A program made the position numbers and the translations under genes. The notes under the pieces are model-generated. The model ran no database searches and was not told the origin of the DNA. It was given only the letters and a program-made list of their open reading frames with translations. From Candidatus Helarchaeota archaeon (lineage in GTDB: Archaea > Asgardarchaeota > Lokiarchaeia > Helarchaeales > HEL-GB-A), in assembly GCA_016840125.1 (NCBI GenBank), contig JAEOSY010000259.1, positions 1 to 32,984 on the forward strand: a stretch of 32,984 bases of DNA, written 5' to 3'. Shown here piece after piece: positions 24,031 through 32,747 of this stretch (position 1 is its first letter; each line of letters begins with the position of its first letter).

Positions 24031-25422
24031 TCAGGTTTTCTTGACTAAAGCACTCACTTGGTCATGTAAGACATCGACGATTTCTGTGACACCCTTACCC
24101 GCAATATTCAACCCTTTATGTGGTTGAAAGATGGGCGGAACGTACTTGAAATCCTCGAAGACGGGAATGACTGCTTTGTTTTGAAAATAAGCCATATCCC
24201 GTTCTTTTTTACAATTCTTTGATTCAGTCGAGGCCTCTGTACAAATCGGAACGAAAAGATTTGCTACAACGATGTTGTCCTCCATGTAGTCAATAATATT
24301 CCCATCTGGATAGCCGTCCCAGCCTTCCCAGTATATCGCATTAACATCAGGTGATTTATTCATCAATTCGGTCGCAATATCAGGAATTCTAAGACGCTGT
24401 GAATCGGCCATTGCATAGCTTATGAAAAGATTTATCTCTTTTTTAAAAAGTTCATTCAGGAACGTTTCTACAACCCTTTCGAGGTTGGGTTTCGTTAAAT
24501 TCTCATGATATTCCTTGGATTTTAGGAAATCAGTGATGGATTTAGTAATTGCGAAATTTTTCATGATTTGTTTGATTAACTCGGGTTGATTCCAGGGGTT
24601 GCCACTCAACCGCAGAGTATTCAAATTTCGGAGTTGAAGTAGCTGCTTTGGCAGCGAGGGTAATTGATTGTCATTTAAATAGAGTTTTTCCAAAGTGTGG
24701 ATATCGCCAATGGTTTCTGGGAGCGCAGTTAGCTGGTTCCCACTCAGAATCAACCATTGAAGGGTCCTAAGAGTGCCAAAGGATTCCGGGATCGTTGATA
24801 GACGATTGGCGCCTAAATCTAGCATTCGGAGGGCTTTAAGTTTCCCGAAAGCGTTCGGAAGAGCAGTCAGCCGATTATGATATATATTAAAGGATTGAAG
24901 CGATTTTAAGTTTCCAAAGGACTCTGGAAGCGTCTCCAATTGATTACTATTAATCCACAATGTCTGAAGCAATTCTAACTGGTCAAAGGATTCAGGTAGT
25001 GAAGTGAGGTGATTTATTCCTAGGATTAGTGTTTGAAGGGATCTCAGTTTCACGATAGGCTCCGGAAGTGTTGTCAGTTTATTAGTATTTAAATTTAGGT
25101 TTTTGAGGGATTTCGAGGTACCAACGGTTTCTGGAAGATCCTTTAATAGATTGTTCCCTAAAGACAACTTTTCAAGCGACTTAAGATCTCCAACAGATGC
25201 GGGGAGTTCTTTTAATCCACAAGAAAAAAGACCTAGTCCAACTATCTTATCGTCCCTAATTTCTACTCCTACAACATCAAACTTTATATCCTCCGTTAAC
25301 GGAAGTGTTCTCCCTATTGTTTTTTCCAAATCTTCTAAAATTTTACGTTCTTCTGGGGCTATATTCTCTCTTTTAACGCGATCATCTTGCCTTATATTAC
25401 TCAATTTCTTCATCCCTTTCAT
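24031..25422 (-). CDS. LRR-TIR protein
   Basis: 463 residues from ATG 25422 (a second Met is at codon 4). After a charged helical N-terminus come about nine 23-residue leucine-rich repeats (about 62-280; for example SLEKLSLGNNLLKDLPETVG, LRMLDLGANRLSTIPESFG). A C-terminal TIR domain follows (about 329-440): INLFISYAMADS opens strand A, WEGWDGYPDGNIIDYMEDNI follows, and the catalytic-Glu motif is SKNCKKE (Glu407), matching the usual SxxWCxxE apart from Asn for Trp. TIR domains with that Glu often hydrolyse NAD+. LRR sensing plus a TIR effector resembles immune receptors, but no NTPase oligomerisation domain is present. Soluble; no signal peptide. Confidence 0.85.
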   Translation of the reverse strand: MKGMKKLSNIRQDDRVKRENIAPEERKILEDLEKTIGRTLPLTEDIKFDVVGVEIRDDKIVGLGLFSCGLKELPASVGDLKSLEKLSLGNNLLKDLPETVGTSKSLKNLNLNTNKLTTLPEPIVKLRSLQTLILGINHLTSLPESFDQLELLQTLWINSNQLETLPESFGNLKSLQSFNIYHNRLTALPNAFGKLKALRMLDLGANRLSTIPESFGTLRTLQWLILSGNQLTALPETIGDIHTLEKLYLNDNQLPSLPKQLLQLRNLNTLRLSGNPWNQPELIKQIMKNFAITKSITDFLKSKEYHENLTKPNLERVVETFLNELFKKEINLFISYAMADSQRLRIPDIATELMNKSPDVNAIYWEGWDGYPDGNIIDYMEDNIVVANLFVPICTEASTESKNCKKERDMAYFQNKAVIPVFEDFKYVPPIFQPHKGLNIAGKGVTEIVDVLHDQVSALVKKT

Positions 25423-25546
25423 TTAAATTCTGTTAAACCCAATGGTGTGAATAAAATTATTATGATAGTAAGTTTCAAATGTCTGATTTAAGAATTTTTT
25501 GAAAGATTCTTTAAGGAAAAATGAATTATTTCTTTAATAGTACAAT

Positions 25547-26917
25547 TCATAATAAGTATTTTAGAGCGATCAGAGCATATACTTTTGTCATGTTTAATAA
25601 AGTCTTGATTTCCAAACATTCATTTTTGGCATGGGCTAATATTCCATTACCCCCACCAAATAACACCGTGTTATCACAAATTGATTGCACCTTACACTCG
25701 TTTGTATTATCATTCCTGAAAAACCGAGCATCGGAGGTAGCGGGCATCATAAGTTTGTGGGTGGATTTTCCCCACACTTCTACGTGGGCTTCTTTTATGA
25801 TTTGGATCAGCGACGTATGCGAATTTTTCATCGCAGACGCAGATTGATTTGATTTTATCTCTAATAAAACATTCCCTCTTGAATCCTCTTCAGATTCTTT
25901 CAGCTTGAAGTCAGGTCCCAAGTCCGAAATAACTTGTTTAATTTTATCGATTAACGTATTAGAGTTATGGTATGGCGTAAGGCGAAAATCAATAAGCGCT
26001 GAACACTTTTCAGGGATAACATTTTCTTTCTCCCCAGCTTGAATGATAGTTTCAGCATGGGTTAAATCCAGTAAGGCTTGAAATAACCCCTGGATCATTT
26101 CTTGTTCATTAAAAATCCTCTCAAATTGTTCCTTACCAAATGCCGCGCTAGCCATTTCCTTTAAATCCTCTAAAGAATATTCCATTTCAACCTCATACGC
26201 TAAATTTTGGTTAATAGCCTGAATGATCTGCAGCATCTTTAAAATCGGATTGACTCCAACGATGGGAACTGACGCATGGGCCGACTTTCCCCAAACTGTA
26301 ATTTGTAACCAGAAAATCCCTTTTTCCCCAATCATTATCACGATCGGAAAGCCTGGATAGCTTGTCGGTTCCCCAATGATCGTCGCATCAGCTTTCATCA
26401 GCTGTGTATGGTTTTCAATGCACCACTTCGTGCCAAAGTCCCCACCTGCTTCTTCATCAGCAACAAAATTTAAGATGAGTGACCCTTTCAATGGAATATT
26501 TAACCGTTTCAGGACAATTGCAGCCATCACCATTGCCGTAATATTCCCCTTGCAATCTACAGCTCCCCTCCCCCAAATTTTCCCCCGTTTTTTTACTCCA
26601 CCAAAAGGATCTACCTTCCACCTCTCTCCCTTTGGAATGGGAACCACGTCAAGATGACCATTGTATAGCAATCTAGGTGATTTTAAAGTCCCCTCTAAAG
26701 TCGCAATAATGTTTCCACGATTATTTGTGTAATCCTGCATATTAATAATAATGTTATTTTCTTGTAACTTTGAGGCTATTAACTTAGCAGCTTCTTTCTC
26801 GTTGCCTGGTGGGTTTATCGACTTCTTTTGTATCAAAGACTGACATAATTCGATTATTTCTCCATTCATTTCTTCAACTTTGCTATTAACTGAATTGTAA
26901 AACGAATTTTCACTCAA
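25547..26917 (-). CDS. M20-family metallopeptidase (ArgE/DapE-like)
   Basis: 456 residues from ATG 26917. Two-zinc M20 hydrolase with all expected residues: NGHLDVVP (His88, Asp90), GAVDCKG (Asp121, the bridging ligand), DEEAGG (catalytic Glu155, Glu156), GEP (Glu183) and a C-terminal HAKNE His. A lid/dimerisation domain lies between about 200 and 330 (KGIFWLQITVWGKSAHASVP). Family members cleave acyl groups or dipeptides (acetylornithine, succinyl-diaminopimelate, carnosine-like substrates); specificity is not readable here. Same strand as and upstream of the LRR-TIR gene, with a 124-nt gap that has room for a separate promoter. Confidence 0.88.
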   Translation of the reverse strand: MSENSFYNSVNSKVEEMNGEIIELCQSLIQKKSINPPGNEKEAAKLIASKLQENNIIINMQDYTNNRGNIIATLEGTLKSPRLLYNGHLDVVPIPKGERWKVDPFGGVKKRGKIWGRGAVDCKGNITAMVMAAIVLKRLNIPLKGSLILNFVADEEAGGDFGTKWCIENHTQLMKADATIIGEPTSYPGFPIVIMIGEKGIFWLQITVWGKSAHASVPIVGVNPILKMLQIIQAINQNLAYEVEMEYSLEDLKEMASAAFGKEQFERIFNEQEMIQGLFQALLDLTHAETIIQAGEKENVIPEKCSALIDFRLTPYHNSNTLIDKIKQVISDLGPDFKLKESEEDSRGNVLLEIKSNQSASAMKNSHTSLIQIIKEAHVEVWGKSTHKLMMPATSDARFFRNDNTNECKVQSICDNTVLFGGGNGILAHAKNECLEIKTLLNMTKVYALIALKYLL

Positions 26918-27122
26918 TTGTAAATATCTCCATAAACTATCAGTCAGATTGGTTGGAATCCAAGTTTCGAGGGTTGGTAACTCTAAACTTGAATACTTAA
27001 TTTTTTGTCTTAAAATTATAGGATGAGTTTGTTCTATTATTTATATATCTCCGTCTATAAATTACTAATACAACAAAATTCAATAGGTTGTTGATATTTC
27101 AGCTCGGTTTATCGCGGGGCAC
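26918..27122. other. Intergenic region, partly a promoter
   Basis: The left part is the upstream region of the M20 gene. The right part carries a VVDISARFIAGH coding scrap that continues into the fragment at 27123. No other gene seen. Confidence 0.35.
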
Positions 27123-27539
27123 TTGCAGGGGGACATCTCAGGGGGGTTCGAGGATGTTGAAATACTGGAGAAGAAATTACAGGAAGATAGTCAAGCATGT
27201 CCAAAGCAACACCAGAAAAAGGCTCATAAATTGACGAGGTGGTTGGTTCAAATAAGTGATATATTAAAAAAGTTAAACCCCATTAAAACCGAGATACTTC
27301 CCAAAATTGAACAAACCTTCCAGTACCAGTTCCAATCGGCGGATTTGGTGAAGATCCTCTTCTTCCAATCAAGTATTCAGAAGGTGTTTACGGATTTAGA
27401 AAATTATTTCGTGCAATCGCGGGTACGAAACTTGGCGGATTTTGAAACCCTCTGTCATCTCCCCGGCTGTAAACGGGGCGTGTCCACCAACACCTGCCTA
27501 AAATTCTCAATTATTAAAGTCTTTTGTACTGTTTGGTGA
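27087..27539 (+). pseudogene. Gene fragment of unknown origin
   Basis: An open stretch from just after a TAG at 27084 to 27539 encodes a helical, Lys-rich protein (FIAGHLQGDISGGFEDVEIL, HKLTRWLVQISDILKKL) with four Cys. No ATG start is present; the TTG at 27123 lies inside the conserved part, so this is probably N-terminally truncated. The first ~47 nt (27108-27154) recur, shifted by one base and interrupted by stops, at 1938-1985. Two decayed copies hint at a multi-copy, perhaps mobile, gene. No transposase motif could be confirmed. Confidence 0.4.
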
Positions 27540-27655
27540 AATAGATTTCAAGAATCCGCGGAATTTTTAAATAGTTTATAAACGAATCTTTTTGTATTGT
27601 TCTCAACTGAGGGAATCCCTATCTAATTCGTATTTTTAGGTTTAGGGTGAGCTGA

Positions 27656-29209
27656 TTGGAATTGCCAAATGAAGTAACAGTAGGTAATAAGAAACATAAG
27701 GCTAAGTAGAAGTACAATGAGGGGCTTAAACTTGACTTACATGGACAAAATATTAAAAAAATTAGTGATATTAAAGAACTCAAGGACCTTAAATCGCTTG
27801 AGGTTTTAAATCTTAGCGGTAACGAAATTTCAATCATTGAGGGATTGGACGAGTTATCGAACCTCTGAAAACTCGATTTAAGTAATAATGAAATAAGGGA
27901 TTTCACTGGATTACAGAATTTACAGAAGCTTCAAGAATTGAATTTAAGTAAGAATCAACTCTCAGGTACCCTCACGTTAACAAATGATGCACACGCTCCC
28001 TTGAAACTCCTCTCAAAATTAGATTTGAGTCATAATAAGATAAAGGAAATTAAAAATATTAAGTATTTAGAAGGATTAAAAGAGATAGATTTAAGATATC
28101 ATGTGAAAAATGGCTCTTCGGATCCACCAAGCGTCTCTGGTCTGGACGAGCTGCCCCATCTTGAGACATTTAAGGTAGATACAAGAATTCGTCGGAATTT
28201 GGTTCTCCATGACTGGATCTTAGGTTGGTTAAAAGGGAAGATAAGACCATCGCTAGCGTACTCCATCCTTTTCCTAATCTTTTTTGCACCAACTGCCCTT
28301 TGCTATTTCATCTGGGGATTTGGGGCTACTGAGATAACGCTTGGTGAAGTATGTATCGTATTATTTATCTCCATCTTTCCTGTCTCCGCTTGTTTATGGT
28401 TGGAACACGATTACTGGGGGTACTGGCATAAGATCCGGGTTCGGGTGGAAATTGATGAACCCGAGTTTCTGAGGATTCGACAACATTTTGATGATTGGAT
28501 CTATGGCCCATTAAAGATCGGAATTTTTAGTATAGTTTATATTATTTATCAAGTAATCGCGTTGCTTGTCATTTATACTAATCCAGCTCTCAATACACTC
28601 TTTTGTTGTATGTTCCACTTGATCTATATGGGGTTGGTTTGGTACTTTACAGTTAATGCTATCTGTGATTTCATACAAATCTTGGCGATGGTTCGAATAT
28701 TACACCGAGCACACCTCAAGATTGCCCCAATGCACTCGGACCAATGCGATGGGTTTGCAGGAGGTATTGGCGGGATTTCCACCCATTCCGCCTTGATAGC
28801 TTCTGAGTTTAGTTTTATCATGCCATTATTTATTCAACTCCAAATGAAAGTTAATTCTATATTGGTTTTCGTTCCTTCCGTTATCCTTATTGCAGGGACT
28901 GCTATTTTGATCATTCTAGCAAATGTGCTTCCGATTTGGTTTTGGCAAAAAATTATAAGCAGGGCTAAAGACGATGAAGTTCACACACGCGCAGCGCAAA
29001 TTGAGTTGGATTATCGAGAGTTTTTAAGATGCCCAAAAGCAAATGATTTCCAACGGATTTCACTCCAGTGGAGAGTGTTCGATCAGTATAATCAAATAAA
29101 GACCTTTCCCCTCTCCTATCAAGTTTTAGGAAAAATTATAATCGTATTGCTAATTCCAATCTTCACTGTGGTCCTGAGTACAATAATAATACTTCTTCTC
29201 ATGACTTAA
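27656..29209 (+). pseudogene. LRR multi-pass membrane protein with two in-frame stops
   Basis: One frame runs from TTG 27656 to the stop at 29209 (517 residues) and is broken only by TAG at 27707-27709 and TGA at 27866-27868. It encodes LRRs on both sides of the second stop (LDLHGQNIKKISDIKELK, LEVLNLSGNEISIIEGLDEL, then KLDLSNNEIRDFTGLQNL and LSKLDLSHNKIKEIKNI). A membrane domain follows with about six hydrophobic helices (YSILFLIFFAPTALCYFIWG, IVLFISIFPVSACLWL, IFSIVYIIYQVIALLVIY and later ones) and a cytoplasmic-type loop. The intact portion after the TGA could still be made from GTG/ATG codons, e.g. at 27938 (423 residues). Function unknown. A shorter LRR stub of similar type is at 2318. 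Confidence 0.65.
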
Positions 29210-29278
29210 AATGTTTTTAATATTTTTATGAAGTATATTAGAATAATACTTAAAGGAAAATCTAAACACGTTCTTTCT

Positions 29279-29437
29279 TTAAATCTTCTTTAAGATAATG
29301 TCGTCATTCTCCCCTTGGACAAGTTCAAACTCGTCCCCCTTCTTAAACCCTAAAAAATCCGCCACCTGCTTTGGAAAGGTGATATAGTACGAGATATATT
29401 CCTTCCCCTCTCGTTCAACCCGCCGGGTTGAACACTT
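29279..29437 (-). pseudogene. AbrB/SpoVT-type (swapped-hairpin) DNA-binding remnant
   Basis: The minus strand reads RRVEREGKEYISYYITFPKQ, then VADFLGFKKGDEFELV and DDIILKKI before the stop: the swapped-hairpin AbrB fold used by MazE-type antitoxins and archaeal regulators. There is no ATG, GTG or TTG before the conserved core; a TAA precedes it at 29438-29440. The 5' end has been replaced by the edge of repeat cluster B, so this is a remnant or an unusually started gene. Confidence 0.6.
29413..29433. repeat. Inverted repeat at the 5' edge of the AbrB remnant
   Basis: GTTCAACCCG, one base, CGGGTTGAAC: perfect ten-base arms. It overlaps the codons for STRRVER of the AbrB frame and directly abuts the repeat array. 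It could form a hairpin or be a protein-binding site. Confidence 0.6.
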
Positions 29438-29520
29438 TTAACGAAATAGTAAACAATTAACGAAATCTTTGTCAACTTTTAACGAAGAGGTCTATCTTTT
29501 TTAGAAACTTCTAACAAAAG
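29430..29520 (+). repeat. Short-repeat cluster B
   Basis: Four degenerate units: AACACTTTTAACGAAAT, GTAAACAATTAACGAAAT, TTTGTCAACTTTTAACGAAG (29468-29487) and GAAACTTCTAACAAAAG. Same family and same strand as clusters A and C. It lies 5' of the AbrB remnant (minus strand) and 3' of the LRR membrane gene. Confidence 0.65.
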
Positions 29521-29731
29521 TTGTAAAATTTTAATTTAGGAGTTTGAAACTCGCTATAAAGTTTTTAAAATAAACTGGAATCAGAAATTTAATTCCATGG
29601 TCCGATTTGGAAATTTTGAAGTTTATTCTTACTTATTGGAAGTTCTTAGCTAACCGAACGCATTTAGTTTAGGTTGTAAATTTAACTTTGGCAGCCCCAG
29701 CGAATTTCTTAGTTTAAATCATTTAGACTCA
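29521..29731. other. Intergenic region without a recognised gene
   Basis: AT-rich DNA between cluster B and the end of the tandem winged-helix gene. No gene, hairpin or obvious repeat was seen. Confidence 0.4.
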
Positions 29732-30805
29732 TTAATGTTTGAAATGATTAAGAGCTTTCTCAAATATCTTTATTCCAACCTCCACAATAGCAAAGAGTTC
29801 TAATGCTTCCTTAACCCACTCGGATATTGTTTCAAAACCTGTTAGGCCCTTCAGTTCCGATTCTCGCTTTATCATTTCTTGATGTACTTGTTCAATTTTT
29901 TTCTTCAATTCCCTTATCAACTTGAATCTTTGATATTGTTTTTGGTAATTCGAATAGCCGATGGATGGTATAACATAAAATCTCTTGCGTACGCCCTTCA
30001 CTTTGTCCAGTTCTATGTAATTTTTCTCTTTTAAATAATTTATCCCTTCTGAGATAATGCCTGAGGACATGCCAGATAATTTTTGTAATTCAGATTGGGT
30101 CAGTCTCTTACGAATTAGGAGATAAGAGAAAATAGGTAAATATTTTACCTCATCTATCATAAAGAGAGGATTATCCTGAAGGAAATCAACTATTCCTTTC
30201 TCTATTTTCCTAATACCATTCTTTTTATGTTTTTCAACCATTTCCCTCGTGATCTTCAATTCGGGTTTAGTTTTAAAATCGAATTTACCTGAAAGAAAGT
30301 TTTTCATTAAATTATTATGAAATATTAAGAAATCTCGCATCTCCTTCAATCTTTCAACTAAAATTGCACGAACTTCGATATGGTTTGGTTCTGGATTAAT
30401 TTCTATTAAAGCTTGTATTCTTTCTTCGACATATTGGATCCAGCTTTGAATTGTCTCTAAACCCATCTCAAGTCCTGTGGCCATTAAAGCTTCAATATTT
30501 CGCTCTTTCAGCATGTATTTGAAAGAACCTCTTTTTTCGGGGTTTTTATTTTTTACTACAACTCCATATCCTTCATATAAATTAAGAAAATTTGAGATAC
30601 TTCCCTTTGATATCTTTTTTTTGCGGAAAATGGCTGATAATTCTTGGATTTCCTTTTGAGTCAAACTCGGATGACAAATGAAATATGCTAAGATATGCGA
30701 TTCTATATCCGATTTTCTTTTGTTTTTACCCGTTAATACTATGAAATCAATTATCGCTTTCTCAAAATGTCTGATCTCTTCGGGATATATGTGTTTTTTC
30801 GACAT
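29732..30805 (-). CDS. Tandem winged-helix regulator (two GbsR/MarR-like units)
   Basis: 357 residues from ATG 30805. The protein contains the same module twice. Each has an entry helix (FEKAIIDFIVLTGKNKRK; IEKGIVDFLQDNPLF), a helix-turn-helix (PSLTQKEIQELSAIFRKKKI; KRLTQSELQKLSGMSSGIIS), a wing (GYGVVVKNKNPEKRGSFKYML; NYIELDKVKGVRKRFYVI) and a long coiled segment with E/W-S-x-I (TIQSWIQYVEERIQAL; TISEWVKEALELF). GbsR-type regulators normally form dimers of one such module; here they are fused. The gene diverges from a condensation-type acyltransferase over a promoter containing several TTTCAC/GTGAAA sites and probably regulates it and itself. Confidence 0.78.
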   Translation of the reverse strand: MSKKHIYPEEIRHFEKAIIDFIVLTGKNKRKSDIESHILAYFICHPSLTQKEIQELSAIFRKKKISKGSISNFLNLYEGYGVVVKNKNPEKRGSFKYMLKERNIEALMATGLEMGLETIQSWIQYVEERIQALIEINPEPNHIEVRAILVERLKEMRDFLIFHNNLMKNFLSGKFDFKTKPELKITREMVEKHKKNGIRKIEKGIVDFLQDNPLFMIDEVKYLPIFSYLLIRKRLTQSELQKLSGMSSGIISEGINYLKEKNYIELDKVKGVRKRFYVIPSIGYSNYQKQYQRFKLIRELKKKIEQVHQEMIKRESELKGLTGFETISEWVKEALELFAIVEVGIKIFEKALNHFKH

Positions 30806-30841
30806 TTTCTATTTATTAAAATAGACTTCCGAATATATAAA

Positions 30842-30877
30842 TTTTCACATTTCATGAACTTTCATAAAAAGTGAAAA
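30842..30877. promoter_or_regulatory. Operator-like repeats near the regulator start
   Basis: TTTTCAC (30842-30848) and GTGAAAA (30871-30877) form a wide inverted pair. Two TTTCAT half-sites lie inside, including the palindrome TTCATGAA. A TATA-like TTAAATAC follows near 30880 and could serve the rightward gene. Confidence 0.45.
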
Positions 30878-30914
30878 GCCTTAAATACTAGAAGTTCTCT
30901 ATCTTTAACTAGGA

Positions 30915-30931
30915 TTTCACTGTCTGTGAAA
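30915..30931. promoter_or_regulatory. Operator-like palindrome TTTCAC-N5-GTGAAA
   Basis: A perfect six-base inverted repeat with a 5-nt spacer in the leader of the acyltransferase gene, matching the half-sites at 30842-30877. Likely binding site for the divergent winged-helix regulator. Confidence 0.55.
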
Positions 30932-30959
30932 ATTCACAACTAATGAAAGATGCTAAAAA

Positions 30960-32384
30960 ATGATATTGGTAGATGATAAAGAACCCCAATCAACCAATCA
31001 CATCTATAAAAAGGAATTAAATCAAAGAGAACGCGTGCACGCTAAAGTCCCGCAATCAAACATATCTATAATTGCTACAATTCTTGGAAAGGTTTCTCCC
31101 GACAAATTAAAAGATGTAATTAAAAAAATGCAAAAACGCCATCCGATCTTGAACGCTCATTTAGAGTCTAATGGACGTGAACTGTGGTTAATAGCAAAAA
31201 AAACCTTGGAAATCCCCGTTAAGGTTATACCGCGTAAAAACGATGATCAATGGAAAGAGATTATATTAAAGGAGCACAAGATTCCGTTTGAAATGGAAAG
31301 CGGTCCCCTTATCCGCTTTGTCTTAATCCACTCTGATGAGATCTCAGATCTAATCATATTCTGCCAACATACAATATGCGATGGCATGTCCCTAGCCTAC
31401 TTAGCTCGCGATATTATGATTTATTTAGGATATTCTTTTCAAGGAGTGGAGCTATTACCCCCAGCTCCAGTAATAGATGAGAATAACATACCATCTAACC
31501 TTAAACCAAAATTCGCAATAAGATTGCTTGGAGGTATTATTAGAAAGAAGTGGGAAAAAAACGAAGTCCTGTTTAATTACGATGACTTCCGTGAATTACA
31601 CGGTCCTTTCTGGGCAAAATATGATTATAAAGTGGAATTGTATGAACTTTCGAGGGAAAATACCGCTGCCCTTATAGCCGCGTGCCGAAAGCATGGTTTA
31701 ACCGTTACCTCCGTTTTAATTGCAGCTTTTGCAATTGCGCAAAATCAAATAAATCCTAACTCGCCAAAATATCTAAGAAAATTCGGTTTGGCAGTCAATT
31801 TAAGAAAAATGCTGGTCAATCCTATTAGTGAACAATTTGGCTTTTTCGCAGGGGGCCTACAAGTTGACTATAAATATTCAAAAAAGGATACCCTCTGGAC
31901 TACCGCTCAAAAACTCCATAAAAAAGCCAATCCCGACAACGCAAGAAAACAAGCGTTAATATCTACCTTAACTAATTTTCGATTACCTTCAACTCTTATG
32001 GATGCGCAATTCTTTGCCGCTTTTGGTCATTTAATCCCTCCAGGCTCACCAAGTTATAAAAAAATGCAAGCGTTCGTTAATGATCCCAAGAATCTCGCCG
32101 TTAAAATGGTTAAGAAACGAGTTTCTAAAGGACTCGTTATAGCTCAAATCATGACAAACCTTGGGAAAATGGATTTTCCTGAAAAATACGGTGACTTAAC
32201 CTTACAAAATCTTATTTTTATGCCATCCTGCTCCCCCTATACCGAACTCGTGCTTGGAATTATAACTCATAGCGGAACTCTCTCAATAACTCTCAATCAC
32301 ATGGAAAGCACCATTAGCACAGAAAAAATTTTACAAATCAAAGCGCTAGCAAACGAACTCATAATGAACGCAATCAACAAATAG
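30960..32384 (+). CDS. Condensation-domain-like acyltransferase
   Basis: 474 residues from ATG 30960. The chloramphenicol-acetyltransferase / NRPS condensation fold is indicated by HTICDG (His137-Asp141-Gly142, the HxxxDG active site), by LKDVIKKMQKRHPILNAHLE at the N-terminal strand-helix, by PLIRFVLIHS ahead of the active site, and by a second half containing VTSVLIAAFAIAQ, GLAVNLRKML and GFFAGGLQVDY. This resembles alcohol acetyltransferase or PapA-type stand-alone acyltransferases that esterify alcohols or lipids; no carrier protein or NRPS module is nearby. The first His of the classical HHxxxDG is Gln, which is common in stand-alone members. Its regulator is divergent and adjacent. Substrate unknown. 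Confidence 0.8.
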   Translation: MILVDDKEPQSTNHIYKKELNQRERVHAKVPQSNISIIATILGKVSPDKLKDVIKKMQKRHPILNAHLESNGRELWLIAKKTLEIPVKVIPRKNDDQWKEIILKEHKIPFEMESGPLIRFVLIHSDEISDLIIFCQHTICDGMSLAYLARDIMIYLGYSFQGVELLPPAPVIDENNIPSNLKPKFAIRLLGGIIRKKWEKNEVLFNYDDFRELHGPFWAKYDYKVELYELSRENTAALIAACRKHGLTVTSVLIAAFAIAQNQINPNSPKYLRKFGLAVNLRKMLVNPISEQFGFFAGGLQVDYKYSKKDTLWTTAQKLHKKANPDNARKQALISTLTNFRLPSTLMDAQFFAAFGHLIPPGSPSYKKMQAFVNDPKNLAVKMVKKRVSKGLVIAQIMTNLGKMDFPEKYGDLTLQNLIFMPSCSPYTELVLGIITHSGTLSITLNHMESTISTEKILQIKALANELIMNAINK

Positions 32385-32395
32385 TTCAACTTCCG

Positions 32396-32420
32396 CATTA
32401 TTTTCTCCTTTTTTTTCCTC
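32396..32420 (+). terminator. T-rich end after the acyltransferase
   Basis: ATTATTTTCTCCTTTTTTTTCC just beyond the stop is a typical archaeal T-rich terminator. Confidence 0.45.
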
Positions 32421-32747
32421 TTCGTAGGATGATGTGGCGCATATTTAGCAACCTAATAATTTCTTTAAAAAAGAAAGAGTTTATTAAATTCTGAGATGTA
32501 TTCCAATAATATTGCCCAATTAAATTTCTTAAATACGGTAAGTAACGTCTTTCCTATTTACCTTACTCCCAAAATAGATGAGATTTTTAAAAAAAAAGCA
32601 AAAAGTTTCTGTTCTACTAAATAAATTAACGAAAATTTTTCAAGAGGGAATAGTAGGTAAGAAATCGGACTTCCACTATTTTTCAGCTTTATAAGTTAGA
32701 ACCAAAAGAGATTGACGCAATGTTGAGTATTTAAGATTCTAATGTGC
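32421..32747. other. Intergenic region without a recognised gene
   Basis: AT-rich DNA after the acyltransferase terminator. No ORF of note, hairpin or known motif was seen before repeat cluster C. Confidence 0.4.

Noticed and set aside
27866..27868. TGA as selenocysteine codon in the LRR membrane gene
   Set aside because: It falls at a non-catalytic LRR position, a TAG occurs in the same frame, and no SECIS-like structure was apparent.
27619..27906. 95-codon minus-strand ORF
   Set aside because: Antisense to the LRR coding stretch, with low-complexity Ser/Leu composition typical of LRR shadows.
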